Shown here piece by piece: positions 1 through 6,179 of a stretch of DNA of 6,179 nucleotides. Where the stretch lies: NCBI GenBank assembly GCA_022511505.1, contig JAFLTK010000182.1, forward strand, positions 1 to 6,179. The letters run 5' to 3'. The DNA comes from Muribaculaceae bacterium (GTDB lineage: Bacteria; Bacteroidota; Bacteroidia; Bacteroidales; Muribaculaceae). Numbering within the stretch: position 1 is the first letter of the stretch; each line of letters opens with the position of its first letter. Position numbers and translations under genes: made by a program. The notes below the pieces were generated by a model, which ran no database searches, had not been told where the DNA came from, and saw only the letters and a list, made by a program, of their open reading frames with translations.

Positions 1-1397
1 ATGACAGTCATCGATGGGATGGCGCGCAGATAGGCGATGTCGTAAGCGCCGTGGTGGGTGACACCGTCCTCTCCTACCAGGCCGGCGCGGTCGATGCAGA
101 ATGTCACGGGAAGGCGCTGAATGGCGACATCATGGATGATGTTGTCATAGCCTCGCTGTAGGAACGACGAGTAGATGGCACAATAGGGACGCATACCCTC
201 CTTGGCCAGTCCGCCGGCAAAGGTGACGGCGTGGCCTTCGGAGATGCCGACGTCAAAGGTGCGCGCGGGAAAAGCCTCTTGCATCATTGAAACCGACGTG
301 CCGGACGGCATTGCGGCCGTGATGGCGACGATGCGGCTGTCGCGCTTGGCAAGTTCCACGAGGGTTTGGCCGAATATATCCTGATACTTCGGTTTTGAAC
401 TGCCGCCGGTTGCACGTTCGCCTGTAACCGGGTCAAACTTGCCGGGAGCATGCCATGTAGCCGGGTCTTTCTCGGCCGGTATGAAGCCCTTGCCCTTGAC
501 AGTTTTAAGATGCAGTATCTTAGGGCCTTGCATGTCCTTGATATCACCGAGGACCTTGACGAGTTTTTCGACGTCGTGGCCGTCAAACGGGCCGAAATAG
601 CGGATATTCAATCCTTCGAAAATGTTCTGCTCACCGCCGATGAGTGACTTGAGCGAGTTGTTGAAGCGCAAGATGGAGCCGCGGCCGCGGTCGCCAACGA
701 GGTTGAGGGCGCGAAACATCTTGTAAAGCCCGTAGCGAATCTTGTTGTAGCCCGGCGAAGCGGTCAGTCGCGCCAGATAGGATGTCATTGAGCCGGTGTT
801 GGTATCAATCGACATGTCATTGTCATTCAAGACAATGAGCAGATTATTGGCCGAGTTGGCAGCATTGTTTAACCCCTCAAAAGCGAGGCCGCCGCTGATA
901 GAGGCGTCGCCGATGACGGCAACTACGTTGTGTTTGGCGTGGGAGTCGTCAAGGCTCGCGGCAGTTGCCATGCCGAGGGCAGCCGAGATAGAGTTTGAGG
1001 CATGGCCAGCGGTAAAAGTATCATAGGGACTCTCGTCGGGATTGGGGAAACCGCTAAGGCCGCCAAAAGTGCGGTTGGTGCTGAAACGGTCTCGCCGTCC
1101 CGTCAACAATTTATGTCCGTAGGCCTGATGACCAACGTCCCAGACGATGCGGTCCAGCGGCGTGTTAAACACATAGTGAAGGGCCACGGTCAGTTCGACC
1201 GTTCCCATCGACGATGCAAAATGTCCCGGATTCTTGGAAAGATTGTCAATCAGAAACTGCCGGATGTCGGCACACACGGCAGGCAAGCGGTCAACGTCCA
1301 TCCGACGCAAGTCATCGGGCGTATCTATCAGGCTCAGAGCCGGATAGCGCGATGCCTTATCAACCGTTTTAGTTGTTTCCTGTTGTTGACTTTCCAT
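1..1397 (-). CDS. dxs: 1-deoxy-D-xylulose-5-phosphate synthase, N-terminal 465 codons (C-terminus beyond the left edge)
   Basis: DXS condenses pyruvate with glyceraldehyde 3-phosphate in a thiamine diphosphate (TPP) dependent reaction, the first step of the cytosolic MEP isoprenoid pathway; the product also feeds thiamine and pyridoxal phosphate synthesis. Translating the minus strand from the ATG at 1397-1395 gives an unbroken frame to the window edge. Family landmarks appear in order: GHFASSMGTVELTVALH (58-74, His59), WDVGHQAY (86-93, His90), AGHASNSIS (130-138), the TPP/metal motif GDASISGG (163-170) with LNDNDMSI (190-197), the catalytic glutamate in DVGISEGHAVTF (Glu387), YSSFLQRGYD (409-418) and DRAGLVGEDGVTHHG (436-450; Arg437, Asp444, His448). 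These match the active-site residues of E. coli DXS. The family is usually about 620-640 residues, so roughly 160-180 residues, mainly the C-terminal domain, are missing. The start overlaps the upstream small gene by 29 bp, so the two are probably cotranscribed and translationally coupled. Confidence 0.97.
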   Translation of the reverse strand, partial: MESQQQETTKTVDKASRYPALSLIDTPDDLRRMDVDRLPAVCADIRQFLIDNLSKNPGHFASSMGTVELTVALHYVFNTPLDRIVWDVGHQAYGHKLLTGRRDRFSTNRTFGGLSGFPNPDESPYDTFTAGHASNSISAALGMATAASLDDSHAKHNVVAVIGDASISGGLAFEGLNNAANSANNLLIVLNDNDMSIDTNTGSMTSYLARLTASPGYNKIRYGLYKMFRALNLVGDRGRGSILRFNNSLKSLIGGEQNIFEGLNIRYFGPFDGHDVEKLVKVLGDIKDMQGPKILHLKTVKGKGFIPAEKDPATWHAPGKFDPVTGERATGGSSKPKYQDIFGQTLVELAKRDSRIVAITAAMPSGTSVSMMQEAFPARTFDVGISEGHAVTFAGGLAKEGMRPYCAIYSSFLQRGYDNIIHDVAIQRLPVTFCIDRAGLVGEDGVTHHGAYDIAYLRAIPSMTV

Positions 1398-1560
1398 TCT
1401 TGATATATTTTTTATAAAGCGGGACAAAAACAATGATGCCCGACGCCACAATCCAGAAGATGACATTAAACGTCACCGGCTGGCGCGTAACCATCAGGTA
1501 ACAAAGGGCGAGCCAAAGCAAGGCAATGCAAGCAAACCTAAATTTTTGTTGTCCTGTCAT
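1369..1560 (-). CDS. Small two-helix membrane protein of unknown function, upstream of dxs
   Basis: A 63-residue frame starts with ATG at 1560-1558 and ends with TAA at 1371-1369. I do not recognise the family. The protein has two hydrophobic stretches, about residues 8-24 (FACIALLWLALCYLMV) and 30-48 (TFNVIFWIVASGIIVFVPL). A short polar turn with an Arg (TRQP) separates them, and a basic tail follows (YKKYIKNGK). By the positive-inside rule this suggests a helical hairpin with both ends in the cytoplasm. An in-frame TTG lies four codons upstream, but the ATG is the better start. The gene lies between the presumed minus-strand promoter and dxs, and its last 29 bp overlap the dxs start in another frame, an arrangement typical of coupled operon genes. 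The membrane-protein character of the translation and this position argue against a chance frame. A role in isoprenoid metabolism cannot be inferred from position alone. Confidence 0.65.
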   Translation of the reverse strand: MTGQQKFRFACIALLWLALCYLMVTRQPVTFNVIFWIVASGIIVFVPLYKKYIKNGKSTTGNN

Positions 1561-1652
1561 TAACAAAAGCAATCGAGTTGCACAATGGTATTATGTTAGC
1601 CGCCTGTAGCGAGTCAGCGCGGAGAGAAACCCCTCGGTCGGCGATATTTTTG

Positions 1653-1660
1653 CAAAATTA
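1653..1660 (-). promoter_or_regulatory. Putative Bacteroidota promoter (-7 element) for the small-ORF/dxs operon
   Basis: On the minus strand the sequence reads TAATTTTG, a full match to the Bacteroidota housekeeping-sigma -7 consensus TAnnTTTG. It is followed by CAA. Transcription would begin near 1646, giving a leader of about 85 nt before the ATG at 1560. No TTTG lies at the expected -33 position, so this rests on the -7 match, the location in a divergent intergenic region and an identical element facing hisS. The stretch 1561-1645 holds no other gene that I can support. Confidence 0.5.
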
Positions 1661-1665
1661 GCAAC

Positions 1666-1680
1666 AAATTTTGAAAATTT
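1666..1680. promoter_or_regulatory. 15-bp dyad AAATT-N5-AATTT upstream of the minus-strand -7 element
   Basis: AAATTTTGAAAATTT is a perfect palindrome with 7-bp arms around one central base. It ends 5 bp before the minus-strand TAATTTTG, so it occupies the spacer of that promoter, a place where a dimeric regulator could block RNA polymerase. The AT-rich composition makes a chance dyad possible. The matching dyad at the divergent promoter raises the likelihood that it is an operator. Confidence 0.35.
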
Positions 1681-1717
1681 ACCCCCTCAGCCCCTAAAAA
1701 AGTAAAACAGCGGCCCT

Positions 1718-1732
1718 AAATTCCGGGAATTT
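1718..1732. promoter_or_regulatory. 15-bp dyad AAATT-N5-AATTT upstream of the hisS -7 element
   Basis: AAATTCCGGGAATTT has 6-bp inverted arms (AAATTC and GAATTT) around CGG. It ends 4 bp before TAATTTTG at 1737. It has the same outer AAATT and AATTT half-sites and length as the dyad at 1666-1680, while the five central bases differ (CCGGG against TTGAA). The two dyad centres lie 52 bp apart, close to five helical turns, so bound dimers would sit on the same face of the DNA. Operator function is inference. Confidence 0.35.
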
Positions 1733-1736
1733 TGGC

Positions 1737-1744
1737 TAATTTTG
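1737..1744 (+). promoter_or_regulatory. Putative Bacteroidota promoter (-7 element) for hisS-tamB
   Basis: TAATTTTG matches the Bacteroidota -7 consensus TAnnTTTG in full and is followed by CAA. Transcription would start near 1750, leaving a leader of about 80 nt before the hisS ATG. A -33 TTTG at the usual 19-21 bp spacing is not evident. The same 13-bp string, GCTAATTTTGCAA, occurs in the opposite orientation for the divergent operon. Confidence 0.55.
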
Positions 1745-1755
1745 CAACGAAATAG

Positions 1756-1789
1756 AGCGCGGCGACGACACGTGTCGTGCCTGCGCGCT
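1756..1789 (+). promoter_or_regulatory. GC-rich dyad / potential hairpin in the hisS 5' leader
   Basis: A perfect 14-bp palindrome, ACGACACGTGTCGT (1765-1778), lies inside outer arms AGCGCG (1756-1761) and CGCGCT (1784-1789), with a small asymmetric internal loop of 3 against 5 nt. As RNA it can form a 5-bp inner stem with an ACGU loop on top of a 6-bp outer stem, starting only a few nucleotides after the inferred transcription start. No U-run follows, so it is not an intrinsic terminator. It could be an mRNA-stabilising 5' hairpin or a DNA operator. The sequence does not decide between them. Confidence 0.4.
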
Positions 1790-1832
1790 GAATTTAACCG
1801 GTTGCTAAATCAATCATTATCAAGCAATATCT

Positions 1833-3194
1833 ATGGAGAAGAAACCGTCGATACCTAAAGGTACCCGTGACTTCGGTCCGGCCGAAATGGCCAAACGAAA
1901 CTATATATTTGACACAATCAAGGATGTCTTTAAACTCTATGGCTTCAAGCAGATAGAGACCCCGGCGATGGAGATGCTGTCAACGCTTATGGGCAAATAT
2001 GGCGAGGAGGGCGACAAACTCCTTTTCAAGATACTTGACTCGGGCGACTTCCTTCGCGGCGTTGACCCGGCGCTTATCGAGGCCGGCGACTGCCCGCGCC
2101 TGGCGGCTCAACTGTGTGAGAAAGGGTTGCGCTATGACCTGACGGTTCCGTTTGCGCGCTTTGTGGTGATGCACCGTCAGGAACTGCAATTTCCGTTCAA
2201 GCGCTATCAGATACAGCCGGTTTGGCGCGCCGACCGTCCGCAAAAGGGGCGCTATCGCGAGTTTTACCAGTGTGACGCTGACGTTATCGGGTCGACCTCG
2301 CTTGTCAACGAGATTGAGTTGCTCGGATTGATTGCCGAGGTGATGAAACGCCTCAAAATCAATGTCACCATCAAACTCAACAACCGCAAGGTGCTTGCCG
2401 GAATTGCCGAACTTATCGGCGAGCCCGACAAGATTATCGACATCACCGTTGCCATCGACAAAATCGACAAGATAGGCATCGACAAGGTCAACGAGGAACT
2501 TGCCTCCAAGGGCATCAGCGCCGAGGCGATTGCTCGATTGACACCGATTATCACTATCACGGGGACGACCGAGTCGCGCCTGAAGCAACTCGCCGGTCTG
2601 CTTGCCGACAGCGAGACCGGGCGCCTTGGCGTCGAGGAGTTGCAGACGGTTCTTGCCGGAGCGTCGCGCCTCGGTCTTGGCGACATCATTGAGCTCGACG
2701 TGTCGCTTGCCCGCGGACTGAACTATTATACCGGAACAATTATCGAGGTCAAGGCTCGCGACGTGCAGATTGGCAGCATCACCGGCGGCGGCCGTTACGA
2801 CAACCTTACGGGCGTCTTCGGTATGCCCGACGTCAGCGGTGTCGGCATCTCGTTTGGCGCCGACCGCATCTATGACGTCCTCAACACCCTCGACCTCTAT
2901 CCGCCAACTATCGCCTCGTCAACCCGCCTGCTGTTCCTCAATCTGGGCGAGGCCGAGGAGGCGCGCTCGATGGAATATCTCATGGAGGCTCGTGCCGCCG
3001 GCATCAATGCCGAGATTTACCCCGACCGCTCCAAGATGAAAAAGCAGATGAACTATGCCAACGCCACGGCCGTCCCGTTTGTCGCAATCGTTGGCGAAAC
3101 CGAGTTGGCCGAGTCAAAACTGACGCTGAAAAACATGCAGACCGGCGAGCAAAAGGTCGTCACTATAGCCGAGGCCATCGCCGAACTCGCATAA
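1833..3194 (+). CDS. hisS: Histidine-tRNA ligase (HisRS)
   Basis: This cytosolic class II synthetase activates histidine with ATP and charges tRNA-His. The 453-residue protein is complete. Motif 1 lies around 40-60 (QIETPAMEMLSTLMGKYGEEG region). Next are RYDLTVPFARF (100-110) and motif 2 at 122-147, VWRADRPQKGRYREFYQ, with Arg132 as the ATP-binding arginine. An insert with ITVAIDKIDKIG follows (204-215). The histidine-specific signature RGLNYYTG (294-301, Arg294) and motif 3, GGGRYDNL through VSGVGISFGADRI (318-346, Arg345), complete the core. Residues from about 364 form the alpha/beta anticodon-binding domain (LLFLNLGE, then AEIYPDRSKMKKQMNYA). The length fits the longer Bacteroidota form of about 454 residues, against about 424 in E. 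coli. The start is fixed by an in-frame TAA at 1806-1808 with no alternative ATG. There is no Shine-Dalgarno sequence, as is normal for the phylum. tamB follows 7 bp after the stop. Confidence 0.99.
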   Translation: MEKKPSIPKGTRDFGPAEMAKRNYIFDTIKDVFKLYGFKQIETPAMEMLSTLMGKYGEEGDKLLFKILDSGDFLRGVDPALIEAGDCPRLAAQLCEKGLRYDLTVPFARFVVMHRQELQFPFKRYQIQPVWRADRPQKGRYREFYQCDADVIGSTSLVNEIELLGLIAEVMKRLKINVTIKLNNRKVLAGIAELIGEPDKIIDITVAIDKIDKIGIDKVNEELASKGISAEAIARLTPIITITGTTESRLKQLAGLLADSETGRLGVEELQTVLAGASRLGLGDIIELDVSLARGLNYYTGTIIEVKARDVQIGSITGGGRYDNLTGVFGMPDVSGVGISFGADRIYDVLNTLDLYPPTIASSTRLLFLNLGEAEEARSMEYLMEARAAGINAEIYPDRSKMKKQMNYANATAVPFVAIVGETELAESKLTLKNMQTGEQKVVTIAEAIAELA

Positions 3195-3201
3195 CGAGTT
3201 G

Positions 3202-6179
3202 ATGAAGACGCTCTACAAGATATTTCGCGCTCTCGCGGTAACGCTGCTGACCCTTGTCATAGCGTTACCGTTGGTGCTATATATACTCTTGTCGCTGAGC
3301 GGTGTTCAACAGAAACTTAAGGAGGCGGCGTGCCGGGAATTGAGCGAATTATTGCAGACTCCCGTCGAGATTGGTGACCTGTCGATTTACCTGCCGTCGC
3401 GCCTTGTCATTGAGGACGTTGCAGTCAAGGACAGCACGGGGGTCGACGCGCTGTGGATTGACCGCGTCGACGCGGCTTTTGAGGTGCGTTCATTTTTTGA
3501 AAACGGCAATATCATCATCACGCTTGCCGAGATTGACGGCCTTAAAGCCAACCTGTATAAGGAGACACCCGAGTCGCCGCTGAATATAGCCCATATCATC
3601 GAGGCGCTGAAGCCTAAAGAGAAAAACAAGCCGCCGACACAGTTTGACTTGCGCGTGGGTCACGTGCTGATTCGCGGGTCGGAGTTTGCCTACAACGTCA
3701 AGTCGATGCCGGCGCCTACTGATGGCGTTTTTGACCCAAACCACATCGAAATCAAGAACATCAACCTCAACCTGTTGCTGCCTCGCGTCAGCAATGACCA
3801 CTATATCGCCCGATTGAGGCGACTGTCGATGACCGAGCGCTCGGGCCTGAGGCTGAGCAATATGCAATTTGACGCCGAGTTGTCGCCCAAGCAGTTGGAT
3901 GTCAAGTCATTGACCCTGCGCATGCCGGGGTCGACGCTTATGCTCGACGACATGCAGTTCAAGTTTGACGGCTTTGACAAACTTGCCGCGGCAGTGTTCC
4001 GTGAAGACTATTCGATTGGCCTCAGAGACGGCAGCCACTTGATGCCCGCCGACCTCGCACCGCTTTATCGACCGCTCGGCAATCTGACCTTCCCGGTGGA
4101 TTTGAGCCTTACGGCTTCAGGTCTACCCCATCGTGGCATCAGGGTTCAACAGTTTATCGCCTCGTCGGCCGAGCGTGGGTTTGCGTTCAAGATAGCCGAC
4201 GCGCGACTGACGCGTAATGTCACCCCCGAGGGAAACTCTATCCCGGTCATCGAAGTCGGCGAAACCGAGTTGAAAGCCAACGTCGCTCAAGCTCTCGACA
4301 TAGTGGGGAATTTCACGACCATCCCGCCCAAGGTGCAATCTATATTAACATCGCTCGAGACAGTCGCGGCAACGGGCAGCGGCTCCTACTCGGCCGGACA
4401 AATCATTGCCGACGTGAACGTCGAGACAGCCGCCGGCAACATCGACATCGACGCGACGGCATCGCTCCCGTCGGGTCGCCGTCCGGCGACCATTGAAGGT
4501 CAGATAATTACCGATGCGCTCGATGTTGCCCGCGTGCTCGACAACGACAAACTGCCCGGCGAGGTCAGCATGCTTGCCGATGTCAACCTGTCTATCGAGA
4601 AGCCCTACCCTGCCGGCAACGCCGACATCCGCATTGCAAGCCTCAGGTATCGCGGCTATGATTATAAAGATGTGAAACTTGAAGCCACATCGGCCGACCA
4701 ACGCGTTCATTTCAAACTCGACTTCAACGACCCTCATGCCAACCTTGATGTCGAGGGCCATTTAGCAACCGGCGACGTTCCATCGACCGATTTCTACATC
4801 AATGCCCACAATATCGACTTTGACGCGCTTAATCTGACCAACTCGCTGACATCGCGCAAGTTATCATTTAACGTCGATGCCTCGCTCGCCGGCCGTGACA
4901 TCAACAGCATCGACGGTTGGGTCAGAATGAGCAACATCAGTTTCATTAACGCCGACGGCAAAGGCATCAACCTTCCGCTAATCGACATTGACAGTGAGTG
5001 TAGCACACTGCCCAAGCAAATCACCATCGACAGCGACGTCGTCGAGGGACGCCTGACAGGCTCGTTTAACTTCAACACCGTTGCCCGGACAGCCCGCGAC
5101 ATTTTAGGTCGCGTTCTACCGGCCGTTTTTGACACGCCAACAGCCGATGAGGCCGTGATTGCCGCCAATATGGAGAACGATTTCTCGTTTGATTTCCTCG
5201 TCAAGGAGAATGAGAACCTCGATAAAATGTTGAACCTGCCGGTGTCGATTGAGGCACCGGTCGAGATTAAAGGGGCGTTCAGTTATCCGCGCAACTTGAT
5301 GACTCTCAACGTCGACGCGCCGTTCCTGCTGCAAAAAAACAAAATTATCACCGGGTCGTCTCTCGACCTCAACATCGACGGCAACAGCGGCGAGGCAAGC
5401 CTCAATGTTGCCACGACGGTGCCGACCAAACACGGCGATATGTCGCTGAAACTCAACAATAATGCCCATGACAACAACGTCGAGACTCGTCTGGGTTGGA
5501 AAATCGACCATGAGCGCGATTTCTCGGGCCGTCTGGGACTGACAACCGCCTTTGAACGACGGGCTACCGAAGACGTTTCACGACTCTTGACCCACATTGC
5601 CGTCAATCCCGGCGAAGCAATTTTCAATGACACCGTCTGGACCGTCGAGCCGGCAACAATCAATATTGGCAAAAACCGCGTTGACGTTCGCGGTTTCCTT
5701 GCCCGTCATCAAGACCAGCGCATTGCCATCGACGGAACTGCGTCGGCCGACAGCATCTCGGTCCTGCGCCTGTCGCTCAATGATGTCGACCTCGACTATA
5801 TCTTTGAAACTCTCGAGATTAACAACGTAGCCTTTGGCGGTATGGCAACCGGCGATTTCTATGCCTCGCGCCTGCTATCGTCAGAGCCGCGCATATATAC
5901 GCCGCTGCTCGACGTCAAGGGCTTGAGTTACAACGGCTGTGTCATGGGCGACGGTACAATCCTGAGCCATTGGGACGGCGGCGACCGAGCGGTAGTTATC
6001 AACGCCACTATCGACCAGGCCGACGGCCGTCAATCCAAAATAAACGGCCGCATCCGCCCGCTCGACGAGGAACTCGACTTCCTCTTTGAGGCCGACCACG
6101 CCCAAGTTGGCTTCCTTCAGCCATTTATGGAGGCTTTCGCGCGCGATGTCAGCGGCGAGGCATCGGGAACGGCGCGGCT
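3202..6179 (+). CDS. tamB: TamB/AsmA-like translocation-assembly or lipid-bridge protein, N-terminal 992 codons (C-terminus beyond the right edge)
   Basis: The frame opens with ATG at 3202 and stays open to the window edge without a stop. A single signal-anchor helix spans residues 10-33 (VTLLTLVIALPLVLYILL), preceded by Lys2, Lys6 and Arg9, so the N-terminus should be cytoplasmic and the rest periplasmic. Then comes the AsmA/TamB-type opening: an amphipathic segment, VEIGDLSIYLPSRLVIEDVAV (about 55-75), and short alternating beta strands with few cysteines throughout, as expected for a long hydrophobic beta groove. The segment around 481-493 (LRYRGYDYKDVKL) and the following repeats resemble Bacteroidota TamB homologues. 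The family usually reaches about 1,450-1,700 residues, and the defining C-terminal TamB (DUF490) domain would lie outside the window, so the name rests on N-terminal architecture and overall style. In Proteobacteria TamB works with TamA in outer-membrane protein assembly, and recent work on the family supports phospholipid transfer. It is probably cotranscribed with hisS (7-bp gap). Confidence 0.87.
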   Translation, partial: MKTLYKIFRALAVTLLTLVIALPLVLYILLSLSGVQQKLKEAACRELSELLQTPVEIGDLSIYLPSRLVIEDVAVKDSTGVDALWIDRVDAAFEVRSFFENGNIIITLAEIDGLKANLYKETPESPLNIAHIIEALKPKEKNKPPTQFDLRVGHVLIRGSEFAYNVKSMPAPTDGVFDPNHIEIKNINLNLLLPRVSNDHYIARLRRLSMTERSGLRLSNMQFDAELSPKQLDVKSLTLRMPGSTLMLDDMQFKFDGFDKLAAAVFREDYSIGLRDGSHLMPADLAPLYRPLGNLTFPVDLSLTASGLPHRGIRVQQFIASSAERGFAFKIADARLTRNVTPEGNSIPVIEVGETELKANVAQALDIVGNFTTIPPKVQSILTSLETVAATGSGSYSAGQIIADVNVETAAGNIDIDATASLPSGRRPATIEGQIITDALDVARVLDNDKLPGEVSMLADVNLSIEKPYPAGNADIRIASLRYRGYDYKDVKLEATSADQRVHFKLDFNDPHANLDVEGHLATGDVPSTDFYINAHNIDFDALNLTNSLTSRKLSFNVDASLAGRDINSIDGWVRMSNISFINADGKGINLPLIDIDSECSTLPKQITIDSDVVEGRLTGSFNFNTVARTARDILGRVLPAVFDTPTADEAVIAANMENDFSFDFLVKENENLDKMLNLPVSIEAPVEIKGAFSYPRNLMTLNVDAPFLLQKNKIITGSSLDLNIDGNSGEASLNVATTVPTKHGDMSLKLNNNAHDNNVETRLGWKIDHERDFSGRLGLTTAFERRATEDVSRLLTHIAVNPGEAIFNDTVWTVEPATINIGKNRVDVRGFLARHQDQRIAIDGTASADSISVLRLSLNDVDLDYIFETLEINNVAFGGMATGDFYASRLLSSEPRIYTPLLDVKGLSYNGCVMGDGTILSHWDGGDRAVVINATIDQADGRQSKINGRIRPLDEELDFLFEADHAQVGFLQPFMEAFARDVSGEASGTAR

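Larger units (their letters stand above)
1650..1747. repeat. Perfect 13-bp inverted repeat carrying both divergent -7 elements
   Basis: TTGCAAAATTAGC at 1650-1662 is the exact reverse complement of GCTAATTTTGCAA at 1735-1747. Each copy contains a TAATTTTG promoter-like box facing outward, one toward the small-ORF/dxs pair and one toward hisS. The interior (1663-1734) is AT-rich at both ends and has a C-rich middle (CCCCCTCAGCCCC at 1682-1694). The shared string is better read as two copies of one promoter type than as a transposon end, because no transposase or target duplication is present. Confidence 0.8.

Noticed and set aside
1..1397. Possible frameshifted or degraded dxs
   Set aside because: Reading each codon from 1397 to the edge showed no stop or frame break. 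The gene is cut only by the window boundary.
202..1403. Plus-strand frames of 60-133 codons across the dxs region
   Set aside because: The minus strand here encodes DXS with every catalytic motif intact. These frames are antisense and show no family features.
1796..1803. AACCGGTT 8-bp palindrome upstream of hisS
   Set aside because: Too short to separate from chance and without a second copy nearby.
1561..1832. Intergenic region as a mobile element remnant, T-box or other riboswitch
   Set aside because: No transposase, terminal repeats with target duplication, T-box sequence or terminator/antiterminator pair with a U-run is visible. Divergent promoters explain the symmetry better.
1980..2588. 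202-codon open frame on the minus strand inside hisS
   Set aside because: It lies opposite an unmistakable hisS with all class II motifs. The translation has no recognisable domain and is best explained by the codon bias of the real gene.
2264..2689. 141-codon minus-strand frame inside hisS
   Set aside because: Ser/Ile-rich antisense translation that overlaps another antisense frame and the true gene; a shadow.
4345..5672. Several minus-strand frames of 129-138 codons inside the tamB-like gene
   Set aside because: They overlap one another in different frames and lie opposite a continuous 992-codon coding frame with the expected membrane anchor.

Overview
The window looks like ordinary chromosomal housekeeping DNA from a member of the Bacteroidota, most likely the order Bacteroidales. 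Four things point there: the HisRS has the long, eukaryote-like insert and signature sequences seen in Bacteroides-type enzymes; the start codons lack Shine-Dalgarno sequences; two good matches to the Bacteroidota -7 promoter element (TAnnTTTG) lie between the divergent genes; and a TamB/AsmA-like protein starts directly after hisS. GC content looks to be around half or slightly above, higher than in most Bacteroides species. This makes Muribaculaceae or a related family plausible, but that is a guess.

Layout: positions 1-1397 (minus strand) hold the N-terminal 465 codons of dxs, which runs off the left edge. It overlaps by 29 bp the end of a small two-helix membrane protein gene (1369-1560, minus). 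A 272-bp divergent control region (1561-1832) follows. It holds two oppositely facing copies of the same arrangement: a 15-bp dyad AAATT-N5-AATTT, 4 or 5 bp, then TAATTTTGCAA. A GC-rich hairpin-forming dyad lies in the presumed hisS leader. Then come hisS (1833-3194, plus, complete) and, 7 bp later, a large tamB/AsmA-like gene (3202 to the right edge, plus, 992 codons visible and still open).

Roles: DXS makes 1-deoxy-D-xylulose 5-phosphate, the entry step of the MEP isoprenoid pathway (undecaprenyl carrier, quinones) and a precursor of thiamine and pyridoxal phosphate. HisRS charges tRNA-His. The TamB-like protein is predicted to be anchored in the inner membrane and to span the periplasm, in outer-membrane biogenesis or lipid transfer. 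I read both boundary genes through codon by codon and found no frameshift or internal stop. I see no mobile element, CRISPR array, tRNA, rRNA or defence system. The most interesting part is the paired control region between the divergent operons.
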